The notes under the pieces were generated by a model. It was not told the DNA's origin. It saw only the letters and a program-made list of their open reading frames with translations, and searched no databases. Shown here in pieces: positions 55,250-62,366 of a stretch of 64,000 nucleotides of DNA (positions are counted from its first letter, which is position 1; each line of letters starts with the position of its first letter). The stretch is from Niabella pedocola (lineage in GTDB: Bacteria; Bacteroidota; Bacteroidia; Chitinophagales; Chitinophagaceae). The stretch is taken from the NCBI RefSeq assembly GCF_021044425.1, contig NZ_JAJNEC010000003.1, forward strand, positions 592,117 to 656,116, in the 5' to 3' direction. Made by a program: the position numbers and the translations under genes.

Positions 55250-55309
55250 GGCAACTTTCGTTATTCACAACAAAGAAATAAAATAACCGGCAGGAAAAGC
55301 CGCATTGTA

Positions 55310-55339
55310 TGTGCCATTACCTACACTATTTTAACATAA
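55310..55339 (-). promoter_or_regulatory. Locus-2 conserved 30-bp motif, copy 1
   Basis: Begins TGTGCCATTACCTACAC and continues TATTTTAACATAA on the plus strand. Present in the SDR-AraC intergenic region and again at 50076-50105 upstream of the beta-propeller/SusC operon. A TATTTCTTTG sequence on the minus strand lies 29 bases from its end, in the position of a -7 element. Confidence 0.6.
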
Positions 55340-55345
55340 ATGGCT

Positions 55346-55353
55346 TACTTTTG
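55346..55353 (+). promoter_or_regulatory. -7 element of the locus-2 AraC gene (TACTTTTG)
   Basis: Exact TAnnTTTG match, 25 bases before the ATG at 55379. No TTTG at -33; instead the 30-bp motif ends seven bases upstream, so the AraC protein may control its own gene from the same site. Confidence 0.5.
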
Positions 55354-55378
55354 GCTAACATAGGAATATTATTTGTGT

Positions 55379-56239
55379 ATGAAACCTATTCTGCTTAAAA
55401 TTACATCTGGTCCGGCGATCTCGTTCAGTGCAAGATCCGACAGTAAATCTTACAAGAACAATAGCTGGCATTATCACCCGGAATTTGAACTCATTCATGT
55501 GATAAAAGGGGGCGGCACGTTGTTTGCCGGCGATGGTATTCATCATTTTAAAAGCGGAGACCTGGTGTTTATTGGCAGCTATCTGCCCCACTACTGGAAG
55601 TTCGACAGTTTGTATACGTCCGACACGCCTGTAAAATCCTATATAGAACTGACACAGTTCCGGGAAGATTTTTGGGGGAAGGTTTTTTTAACGATACCGG
55701 AAAATCAGAAGATCGCAGCACTTTTAGATAAGAGTAAGAAAGGACTGGTGCTCAAAGGTGCAAAGGCCGAAGCAGCCAAAGGGCTTCTTACAGATCTGAT
55801 CGCTGCCACAGATACCAGGCGGGTAATTTTGCTCCTGGAATTGCTGATCTGCCTTTCGGAATGTAAAAAAGCAGGTACGATCTCAACGGCCTATCAAAGT
55901 AATAATCCATTCACCCAATCGGACCGGATCAATAAGATATACAACTATACCCTTCAACATTTCAAATCCACGATCTATATTAAAGAAGTGGCAACGCTTG
56001 CCAACCTTACTGTTAATTCTTTTTGCCGGTATTTTAAATCCTGCACACGTAAAAGTTATACGCAGTTTATTGCAGAACTGCGGATCGGGCATGCCTGTAA
56101 ACTCTTGTCCGAAGGTCAGAAAAGCATTAAGGAAATCTGCTATGAAAGCGGGTTTAACAATATCACGCATTTTAACCGGCAGTTTAAAAAAATGAAACAA
56201 ATCCAGCCGAACGAATACCGGAAACTGATACATACTTAG
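55379..56239 (+). CDS. AraC-family transcriptional regulator (locus 2)
   Basis: 286 residues from the ATG at 55379; the TTG two codons upstream is less likely. The N-terminal cupin-like half has W-H-Y-H-P-E-F-E-L-I-H-V and S-G-D-L-V-F-I-G-S-Y-L-P-H-Y-W; the C-terminal 100 residues have two helix-turn-helix units, with I-K-E-V-A-T-L-A-N-L-T-V-N-S-F-C-R-Y-F-K and I-C-Y-E-S-G-F-N-N-I-T-H-F-N-R-Q-F-K-K. A paralogue of the locus-1 AraC (33870-34739). Divergent from the fucose catabolic operon, it is the natural candidate to bind the two 30-bp motifs. Confidence 0.92.
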   Translation: MKPILLKITSGPAISFSARSDSKSYKNNSWHYHPEFELIHVIKGGGTLFAGDGIHHFKSGDLVFIGSYLPHYWKFDSLYTSDTPVKSYIELTQFREDFWGKVFLTIPENQKIAALLDKSKKGLVLKGAKAEAAKGLLTDLIAATDTRRVILLLELLICLSECKKAGTISTAYQSNNPFTQSDRINKIYNYTLQHFKSTIYIKEVATLANLTVNSFCRYFKSCTRKSYTQFIAELRIGHACKLLSEGQKSIKEICYESGFNNITHFNRQFKKMKQIQPNEYRKLIHT

Positions 56240-56401
56240 GATTGCCGATCCCTTGCCAATACTACGTTTTTGTTGCCGCAGACCCGCAGATGTTTGTGAC
56301 GATAATGATCATTCCAAGAGCAAAAAGCCAGTATGCTTCAGATAAGCTGCTGTTTTCTTTCCCAAATTGAAAGATTTCCACCTTTTGTCCCCAGGATATT
56401 T

Positions 56402-56425
56402 GCCCGGTACGCCGGGCTGTTTTTT
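56402..56425 (+). terminator. Intrinsic terminator
   Basis: GCCCGG (56402-56407), loop TACG, CCGGGC (56412-56417), then TG and six T. A near-ideal terminator on the plus strand, about 160 bases after the AraC stop codon. Confidence 0.75.
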
Positions 56426-56475
56426 ATGCGGGATATTTTGATACTTTTATGGCAAGTATTTAACAGATACCGGGT

Positions 56476-56694
56476 ATGATAGCCTGGTTAAATAGTTTAT
56501 ATATGATCATTGCTGCTTTATTTCCGGAATTTGAATACGGCCATGCACAGCTGAACAAATTTGTGGAATCCGCGGGCTTTTTTACCATCCTCCTTAAATC
56601 GGGAGAAATCATTCATTTTTCGCCCGAACGCCCGGAGGAATTCCGGGAGTGGTTGCACATCCACAAGATTGTTGCCATCAAGGCCGGCAATTAA
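56476..56694 (+). CDS. Small conserved-looking protein, unknown
   Basis: 72 residues from the first ATG or 63 from the ATG at 56503, both reasonable. The core reads H-A-Q-L-N-K-F-V-E-S-A-G-F-F-T-I-L-L-K-S-G-E-I-I-H-F-type sequence, followed by an E-R-P-E-E-F-R-E-W-L segment. Soluble, no signal peptide. Good codon use and a compact, domain-like composition support a real gene. No function can be given. Confidence 0.5.
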   Translation: MIAWLNSLYMIIAALFPEFEYGHAQLNKFVESAGFFTILLKSGEIIHFSPERPEEFREWLHIHKIVAIKAGN

Positions 56695-56711
56695 TCCTTC
56701 CCGAATATAAA

Positions 56712-56935
56712 CGTGCACCACAAAGGCACTAAGGGTACATTGTTCTTATTTCACCCGGTGAGCCTGGTGTTCGCCACGAAGGCACAAAGGCTCTAAGATG
56801 TATTAGCGTTAATATTTATTGTACTTTTCTTCTCTTAGTGATGCTTATTTCACGAAACGACGCAGAGGGGCAAGGACGTAGCGAGCCAGCTGTTCGCTTC
56901 GAAGGCTTAATGATGCACTAAGATCAGATCTGTCT
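56712..56935. repeat. Degenerate GGCACTAAGG-type intergenic repeats
   Basis: Several related pieces: CACCACAAAGGCACTAAGG (56717-56735), CGCCACGAAGGCACAAAGGC (56772-56791, then TCTAAG), and weaker forms at about 56850-56880 and 56900-56925. The CAC[GA]AAGGCAC[TA]AAGG pattern is one I know from intergenic DNA of several environmental bacteria. It fills the gap between two genes. Function unknown. Confidence 0.5.
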
Positions 56936-56964
56936 TTGTGTTTTTCGGTCTCAGAGGCACCTAC

Positions 56965-57390
56965 TTATACAGTGCTGTCTGTAATCATATCGTACACCAC
57001 CACCCGTTCCCAAAGATGACTGCATTTTTCAACAAAGGCTTTGTGCAGAGGATGTACCTGGTAATCGTCCTGGTCCTTGGTGCTGTTAAAATACATCAGC
57101 TCCGAAACCTGGAAGCTGTTATCCACTACCTCCCGCTTTACAGTAGAAGCCGGCGTACCAATGAGCAACTGCCGTACCTGCGGGACCGCCTTCAGCGTTT
57201 TCAGCCCTGCAATCAACTCTTTCTTGTCGGCCTCGGCATCGGGATTCTTTAACCAAAAGAATACATGATGAATTACCTGCTGCCGGGGGGCTGCCGGATG
57301 CTGACCAATCATTGCGGGTGATGCGGCCAGTACAGCTGCATTTTTTATGAATCGTCTCCGGGTATGCGCTCGCTTGTTTTTATGCTGCAT
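56965..57390 (-). CDS. Dabb-domain (stress-responsive alpha/beta barrel) protein with Tat-like signal
   Basis: 141 residues. The N-terminus T-R-R-R-F-I-K-N-A-A-V-L-A-A is a twin-arginine type export signal. The rest is one Dabb domain: V-I-H-H-V-F-F-W-L-K, L-I-A-G-L-K-T-L, and the terminal H-P-L-H-K-A-F-V-E. The family folds as dimeric ferredoxin-like barrels; known members include stress proteins and some cyclases, so no reaction can be given. An exported Dabb protein is common in Bacteroidota. It stands alone, 237 bases from the cupin gene. Confidence 0.8.
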   Translation of the reverse strand: MQHKNKRAHTRRRFIKNAAVLAASPAMIGQHPAAPRQQVIHHVFFWLKNPDAEADKKELIAGLKTLKAVPQVRQLLIGTPASTVKREVVDNSFQVSELMYFNSTKDQDDYQVHPLHKAFVEKCSHLWERVVVYDMITDSTV

Positions 57391-57627
57391 ATGCTGTGTT
57401 TAAAATAATCAACCGTGTTATCGCATAAAGATACGGAAAGCCGGTACAATGATCACTGTACGTTGCATACCGCATTTTAAAGCGCCGCTTCTCTTTCTTA
57501 TGTGGAAGCTTTGGTTGCGTGTAAAACAGTATGCTATGGTAAACAGTTTCCTTTGTATCACACAAGCATCACCGGCTAAAAGTTCAGGCAACAATGATAG
57601 TTCCATCGCATACAGCTCTTATACGCT
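57391..57627. other. Gap with no recognised gene
   Basis: 237 bases between two minus-strand genes. Short ORFs of about 60 codons exist on both strands, but none has a domain, signal or promoter that I can support. Confidence 0.4.
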
Positions 57628-58206
57628 TTAGCCGGCATCCGGTTTATAATATTTATACAGCTCCCGGTGCACGCCCTTTATACGCGCAATACGGGCCAGG
57701 ATGCCAAATATTCCTTTTTGGATCGCCGGCGGCAACCCGGGGAGGTAACTTTCTCCTTTTTGAAGGATGATGGCCAGGTGCCAGATATGCGGCATTCCCT
57801 TTTTATTGGTTTTGCCATCGGCCGCAAGTCCATAAGCAATGCGCAATGTTGCTTCAAAATGCCGCGCCGGTTGAATGGTCACTCTGAACCTTACCGGCCG
57901 CTCGTTGCTCCTGTTAAAAAAGCGATGGACCACTTTTGGAGGTACCGTTACCGTATCGCCCGGATTCAGATCGTATTCGGTTTTTCCGTATTGTACGCTC
58001 AATGTACCTTCCAGCACTTCAAAGGCCTCGCTGTAATTTACATGGTAATGCGCATCGTTGCCCCCACCGGGTAACAGCACTACTTCAACAAGCGTATATG
58101 CGCCATTTGTTTCCACGGCTGTTTTCAGAAAGGTAACGGTATCCCCGATCAGCGGATGGGTAATGGTTTTTGGTAATATTGTTTGCATCTGTATTGTTTT
58201 TATCAT
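57628..58206 (-). CDS. Cupin-domain protein
   Basis: 192 residues, no signal peptide. The cupin motifs are G-N-D-A-H-Y-H-V-N-Y-S-E-A-F-E-V-L-E-G (about 50-68; metal ligands His, His, Glu) and P-P-K-V-V-H-R-F-F-N (about 87-96; His). A C-terminal stretch of about 75 residues contains hydrophobic segments that may pack against a membrane. It is the last gene of a likely operon with the YceI and cytochrome genes. Enzyme or sensor function is open. Confidence 0.82.
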   Translation of the reverse strand: MIKTIQMQTILPKTITHPLIGDTVTFLKTAVETNGAYTLVEVVLLPGGGNDAHYHVNYSEAFEVLEGTLSVQYGKTEYDLNPGDTVTVPPKVVHRFFNRSNERPVRFRVTIQPARHFEATLRIAYGLAADGKTNKKGMPHIWHLAIILQKGESYLPGLPPAIQKGIFGILARIARIKGVHRELYKYYKPDAG

Positions 58207-58265
58207 TCATGGAAATGCCGATAAGGATTTCCGGCAGCGTATGCTTGCCGCCGGAAACGCCGGTA

Positions 58266-58883
58266 TTAATCGTTTGTTTTTATGGTACGGATGTGTAAGG
58301 TTATCGCCACGTTGGGTAATATGTACAAGGGCTGCTCCGGATCGCTAAAACTGTTCATGCCCCAGTTTAGCCGGTTCAGGTTGAACGTGGCTTCGGTCTG
58401 GATGCTGTCACCAGTCATTGTAACCTTCGCCGGAAAACGCAGCTGGTGTGTTTGTCCGATCAATGTAAAATCGCCGGTTATCAGCATATTGGCACCATCG
58501 ATGGCCGTTGGTTCCTTTTGATGATACGGCTGCACTTCCGTAATTTGAAAACGGGCTTCGGGATATACCAGCAGATTAAAAAAATCGGCACTTTTTAAAT
58601 GGGTCAGCAACTGTTCTTTCAGCGGATCTTCCAGATCGAAATCCCGGATGCTGGCAATCGGGATCCGGAATGTTCCGTTTTTTATCCGACCATGCCGGTC
58701 GGCCTTTAAGGTACCGGTTATATCAAAAGCGCCGGTGTGAAAGTGATCGGGGGCAGCACCCTTCCATTCGACGGAGGATGCGGCTGCATCTACTTCAAAA
58801 GTAGTGCTGATCCCCGCACCATTGCGGGAACAGGAAAACAGGGAACATACCATTGCGGTAAGCAGAACATGTTTGATCTTCAT
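58266..58883 (-). CDS. YceI-family lipoprotein
   Basis: 205 residues with lipobox L-F-S-C (Cys18). One YceI lipocalin-like domain: F-E-V-D-A-A-A-S-S-V-E-W-K-G at about 28-41, G-A-F-D-I-T-G-T-L, S-A-D-F-F-N-L-L-V-Y-P-E-A-R-F near 105-119, and G-D-F-T-L-I-G-Q-T-H near 140. YceI proteins carry polyisoprenoid or similar lipids in the periplasm, and in several bacteria neighbour cytochromes and redox systems, as here. It lies 59 bases before the cupin gene. Confidence 0.9.
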   Translation of the reverse strand: MKIKHVLLTAMVCSLFSCSRNGAGISTTFEVDAAASSVEWKGAAPDHFHTGAFDITGTLKADRHGRIKNGTFRIPIASIRDFDLEDPLKEQLLTHLKSADFFNLLVYPEARFQITEVQPYHQKEPTAIDGANMLITGDFTLIGQTHQLRFPAKVTMTGDSIQTEATFNLNRLNWGMNSFSDPEQPLYILPNVAITLHIRTIKTND

Positions 58884-59016
58884 TTTTCTTTATGATTGTT
58901 TAGTGATAAAATTTGTATGGAAGTGATTACTCCATTCGGGCAACGCAAAAAACAATCCGGCGCTCAGATGGATCAGAACGTCTTTACAGAAGCACCGGAC
59001 TTTTAAATAATGTATT

Positions 59017-59895
59017 TTATTTAAGCGAACGGAAGTATTGGTATAAAGATGCCAGCTCTTTGTCTGTATACCGTGCTGTCATTTGCCAGGGCATATCTTC
59101 ATTCTTCATCGGATGGCCGGAAGGCGTGGTACCCGTGCGAAGGGTATATATAAATTGTGCCTGTGTCCATTTACCGGTATTGCCGCCGGCGCTGAGATCT
59201 GGTGCCGGGAGCATGCCCGGCAGCAGCGCTTCGCCGCCTTTCAGGTCTGCACCATGACATCCGGAGCAGGATGCTGCCAGGTATTTTCCCTGGCCGATCC
59301 CCTCCAGGGTATCGGCAACCTTATCCAGCGTCCTGAGATGATCGATCTTTTCTACGGGCAACAGCGGAATTTTATCAAAAAAAGCCAGGATACGTGCAGC
59401 CGGGCCAATGCTTGTGGGCGGAAGTTGATTGTTAACAGGCGGCAACCGGTTGCAATACGCAATGATGGCGGCCATATCACTTTCGGACATCATCGCTGTT
59501 TCCTGTGCCGGCATCAATACCAGCGGACGGCCATCCTTTCCTATGCCATGTTGTAGTGCCCGGAACCAGTCTTCAGATGTGTAATCTGCTGGTAGTCCGC
59601 CCCGGCCCCTGGTAAGATTTGCAGCACTGACCCTTCCAATCATTCCATCGTCGGCAATGATCTTGCCGGACATCTGTGTGCCATGACATTCGTAGCAGCC
59701 TTTTATCGCCAGCAGATGCGCACCCTTCAGAAGACTGACACTGTCGGAGAGAATAGTAACAGGTGCAACCGTATATCTATACCGCTCCTGCATCCGGTTA
59801 TGAACATTCAACGATATACCGGCATATGCCACTAATGTTAATATCAGCAATGCAGCCAGGACAATACCACTCCATTTGAATATTTTTCTAAGCAT
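59017..59895 (-). CDS. Diheme c-type cytochrome, membrane-anchored
   Basis: 292 residues with an N-terminal membrane anchor (about 8-28) and two class I cytochrome c domains: C67-x-x-C70-H71 and C210-x-x-C213-H214. Candidate axial methionines are in the G-R-P-L-V-L-M-P-A and P-S-G-H-P-M-K-N-E-D-M-P stretches. Typical of periplasmic electron carriers that follow dehydrogenases. First gene of the YceI/cupin operon, divergent from an AraC gene, 90 bases away from its ATG. Its redox partner is not evident. Confidence 0.9.
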   Translation of the reverse strand: MLRKIFKWSGIVLAALLILTLVAYAGISLNVHNRMQERYRYTVAPVTILSDSVSLLKGAHLLAIKGCYECHGTQMSGKIIADDGMIGRVSAANLTRGRGGLPADYTSEDWFRALQHGIGKDGRPLVLMPAQETAMMSESDMAAIIAYCNRLPPVNNQLPPTSIGPAARILAFFDKIPLLPVEKIDHLRTLDKVADTLEGIGQGKYLAASCSGCHGADLKGGEALLPGMLPAPDLSAGGNTGKWTQAQFIYTLRTGTTPSGHPMKNEDMPWQMTARYTDKELASLYQYFRSLK

Positions 59896-59948
59896 GATAA
59901 AATGATTTATTTTTGCGCAAATTTCAGCTGGATACCGTAACTGCAGGA

Positions 59949-59984
59949 TACGCCAAACGGATTGATCATTACGCCAAACGGATT
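59949..59984 (+). promoter_or_regulatory. Perfect 15-bp direct repeat with 21-bp period: probable AraC operator
   Basis: TACGCCAAACGGATT occurs at 59949-59963 and again at 59970-59984, exactly 21 bases apart, two DNA turns, as expected for the two half-sites of an AraC-type dimer on one face of the helix. It ends one base before the ATG of the AraC gene at 59986, so binding would block that gene and could control the divergent cytochrome operon. Confidence 0.72.
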
Positions 59985-59985
59985 T

Positions 59986-60960
59986 ATGGCCTTTAAATTA
60001 TTGAATACAGATCTTCTCGATTTCGAGCTGCTTTCCAACCTGGAACCGGGCGCCCCCAATCCGCTACAGGAACAGGTCACCAGTTTGCACCCACGCGCAG
60101 GGGCACTACAGCTGCATACAGATACGTTTCCGCATATTCATTTATCGCAGATCCAATGGAACACGACCGAGGAACTGGAAATGCACGGGGCCACCAGCAG
60201 CGATACCATCAATATCAATTTCCAGCTGGACGGGCATATGTACTCCCGGTTTACGGGAATTGAACACCCGATGGATATGCAAACAAACCGTCATAACCTC
60301 GTATATGCCCCGGAAGCTGGTGATCATCATCGTATCGCCGGCAATCATTCACTGTCGTTGTTACATATCATTATCGACAGGTTTTTTTTTACCGCTTCAA
60401 TCGGTTGTAACGACCGCTGGAGCGAACAGGTGCAGCGTAACCTTGAAGCGCAGCGCCCCTTTTCCGGTGCTCCTCTGGCCCGGTCTGTTTCCGGCAAAAT
60501 GCAGTTGTTACTGAGCAGTATCCTTAATTGCACAGAAACCGGAACCATGCGGAGCCTTTTACTGCAATCCCGTATACTGGAACTGATCGCATTGGAGATC
60601 GAACAGTTTTCTGCTCCGTCACTCACCACAAACATACCCTGGGAGGAACAGGAGCGCTTACATCAGTTAAAAGCATATATCGATATCCATTACCTGTCGG
60701 ATCTTAGTCTGCACCAACTCAGCCGGGTAAGTCTGCTCAATGAATTCAAACTTAAAAAAGGATTTAAGCAGCTTTTTGGAGAAACCTTGTTCACGTATAT
60801 TCACCGCTTACGCATGACGCATGCGGCGCTGCTGCTGCGGGATACACGAACCACTATAGATGAAATTGCGTTGGTAGTGGGCTATGCCTATGCCCACCAT
60901 TTTTCCACGGCATTTAAAAAGCATTTCCAGGTAAGCCCCCTGAAATACCGCACCGGCTGA
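59986..60960 (+). CDS. AraC-family transcriptional regulator (cytochrome/YceI/cupin operon)
   Basis: 324 residues from the ATG at 59986; a TTG at 59962 is possible but lies inside the operator repeat. The N-terminal two thirds form an effector domain with no name I can give (F-E-L-L-S-N-L-E near the start, Y-A-P-E-A-G-D-H-H-R in the middle). The C-terminal 100 residues have the AraC fold: D-L-S-L-H-Q-L-S-R-V-S-L-L-N-E-F-K-L-K-K-G-F-type helix, then T-I-D-E-I-A-L-V-V-G-Y-A-Y-A-H-H-F-S-T-A-F. This layout resembles regulators such as those of siderophore systems more than the two sugar-type AraC proteins here. Confidence 0.9.
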   Translation: MAFKLLNTDLLDFELLSNLEPGAPNPLQEQVTSLHPRAGALQLHTDTFPHIHLSQIQWNTTEELEMHGATSSDTININFQLDGHMYSRFTGIEHPMDMQTNRHNLVYAPEAGDHHRIAGNHSLSLLHIIIDRFFFTASIGCNDRWSEQVQRNLEAQRPFSGAPLARSVSGKMQLLLSSILNCTETGTMRSLLLQSRILELIALEIEQFSAPSLTTNIPWEEQERLHQLKAYIDIHYLSDLSLHQLSRVSLLNEFKLKKGFKQLFGETLFTYIHRLRMTHAALLLRDTRTTIDEIALVVGYAYAHHFSTAFKKHFQVSPLKYRTG

Positions 60961-60967
60961 TCCCTTC

Positions 60968-61392
60968 CTTTCCATATCTCCTGAAAGGGACGTAGAAAGC
61001 AGTCACCATGATACTCATCCGCAGCGTCCCCGGCGGGAGACGCCGCGGCGAACGAATCCCCTTCCTTTCCATATCTCCTGGAAGGGACGTGGAAAGCAGT
61101 CACCATGATACTCATCCGCAGCGTCCCCGGCGGGAGACGCCGCGGCGAACGAATCCCCTTCCTTTCCATATCTCCTGGAAGGGACGTGGAAAGCAGTCAC
61201 CATGATACTCATCCGCAGCGTCCCCAGCGGGAGACGCCGCGGCGAACGAGATTTCTCTTCCTTTCCATGTCTCCTGAAAGGGACGTGGAAAGCAGCATCA
61301 CCATGATATTGTTCCGCAGCGTCCCCTATGGGAGACACTGTGGGGAACGGGATCCGATTCCTTTCCATGTCTCCTGAAAAGGACGTGGAAAG
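60968..61392. repeat. REP-like two-hairpin array, left block (5 A, 4 B elements)
   Basis: A elements (CTTTCCATRTCTCCTG... to ...GACGTGGAAAG, 32 bp, imperfect palindrome) at 60968, 61065, 61162, 61261 and 61361; B elements (CCGCAGCGTCCCC... to ...GAGACGCCGCGG, 30 bp, palindromic) at 61019, 61116, 61213 and 61314. Spacing between A elements is 97, 97, 99 and 100 bases. Both hairpins share a GTCYCC...GGGAC-like core. The B at 61314 is a variant ending CACTGTGG. The array ends 11 bases before the stop codon of the transposase gene. Confidence 0.9.
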
Positions 61393-61403
61393 CAGTCAGA
61401 CGT

Positions 61404-61994
61404 TCATCGCAGTGGAAGCGTCAGGTCAATATCAGCAAGTTCGCAATAATGAAACATATCATAAACGCCCTGCACTCCCGAAATATAATAATGAGCGGAG
61501 CTATGAATATAATCCGCGGGGGCGGATGCAAGTTTCCATCTGCCTTTGCAGGGATTATCATGTATATAATTCAATTTTTGAAGCATATAAGTATTCGTGC
61601 GGCATTCTTTCCAATCGAACGAGGGTTCCCATACCTCATGTATTTTATGTTTCATTTTGCCTCGTTTGTCAACTGCGGATGATAATTGCGCTAACAAACC
61701 TTCTGCTCCATCTCTTTTCAGACGGTCAACAATACTGTAAGCTAGAAAGCGCTTCCCATTCCCTACAATCGTATTGATTAATTGACCGGTGTTCCGGAAT
61801 GCGATTAGTGCATGAACATGATTGGGCATGATCACATATCCGCAAATGTAATGCCCCTTAGATCTCAAATGATCAAACCATTTGTAAATCATATCGTATG
61901 CATCTGCAATAGCAATCAATCGCATCCACCGGTAACAGGTAAATGTTATAAAATATACGCCTTCGGTTGCAGTTATGGTGTGTTTCACAGGCAT
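61404..61994 (-). CDS. REP-associated tyrosine transposase (RAYT, TnpA_REP family)
   Basis: A 196-residue Y1-type HUH nuclease. The H-V-H metal-binding triad is at 59-61 in M-P-N-H-V-H-A-L-I; Y143 in L-N-Y-I-H-D-N-P is the likely catalytic tyrosine; the end has the S-S-A-H-Y-Y segment common in these proteins. RAYTs bind and cut REP hairpins on single-stranded DNA and are thought to spread them. The ATG at 61992-61994 lies 26 bases from the first A hairpin of the right block, and the stop 11 bases from the last of the left block. All key motifs are intact, so it may be active. Confidence 0.93.
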   Translation of the reverse strand: MPVKHTITATEGVYFITFTCYRWMRLIAIADAYDMIYKWFDHLRSKGHYICGYVIMPNHVHALIAFRNTGQLINTIVGNGKRFLAYSIVDRLKRDGAEGLLAQLSSAVDKRGKMKHKIHEVWEPSFDWKECRTNTYMLQKLNYIHDNPCKGRWKLASAPADYIHSSAHYYISGVQGVYDMFHYCELADIDLTLPLR

Positions 61995-62020
61995 AAGCGA
62001 ATTTAACGATTTTTCCGTTC

Positions 62021-62350
62021 CTTTCCATGTCTCCTGGAAGGGACGTGGAAAGCTTCATCACCATGGTATTCTTCCGCAGCGTCCCCTATGGGAGACGCCG
62101 CGGGGAACGAAATCCTCTTCCTTTCCATGTCTCCTGAAAGGGACGTGGAAAGCAGTCACCATGATACTCATCCGCAGCGTCCCCAGCGGGAGACGCCGCG
62201 GCGAACGAGATCGCTCTTCCTTTCCATGTCTCCTGGAAGGGACGTGGAAAGCACCATCACCACGATATTGTTCCGCAGCGTCCCCTATGGGAGACACTGT
62301 GGGGAACGGGATCCGATTCCTTTCCATGTCTCCTGAAAAGGACGTGGAAG
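62021..62350. repeat. REP-like two-hairpin array, right block (4 A, 3 B elements)
   Basis: A elements at 62021, 62121, 62220 and 62320 (spacing 100, 99, 100); the last is cut short by one base and lacks the AAAG end. B elements at 62074, 62172 and 62273; the last is the CACTGTGG variant, as in the left block. The right block lies between the transposase start and the SulP gene. Confidence 0.9.
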
Positions 62351-62366
62351 CTCCACCCCGAAAGCA

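Larger units (their letters stand above)
60968..62350. mobile_element. REP/RAYT unit: transposase gene between two REP arrays
   Basis: The unit is made of the left REP block, the RAYT gene (61404-61994) and the right REP block (62021-62350). The A-to-A distances 99 and 100 at the end of the left block (A3-A4-A5) recur at the end of the right block (A7-A8-A9), and the two segments are nearly identical base for base, so the gene probably inserted into, or became flanked by, a duplicated segment. Direct target duplications were not identified. Confidence 0.72.

Noticed and set aside
60968..62350. The regular repeats as a CRISPR array
   Set aside because: The 32-bp A elements are spaced by about 65 bases that are not unique but contain the B hairpin each time, the copies vary, no cas genes are near, and a RAYT gene lies in the middle.
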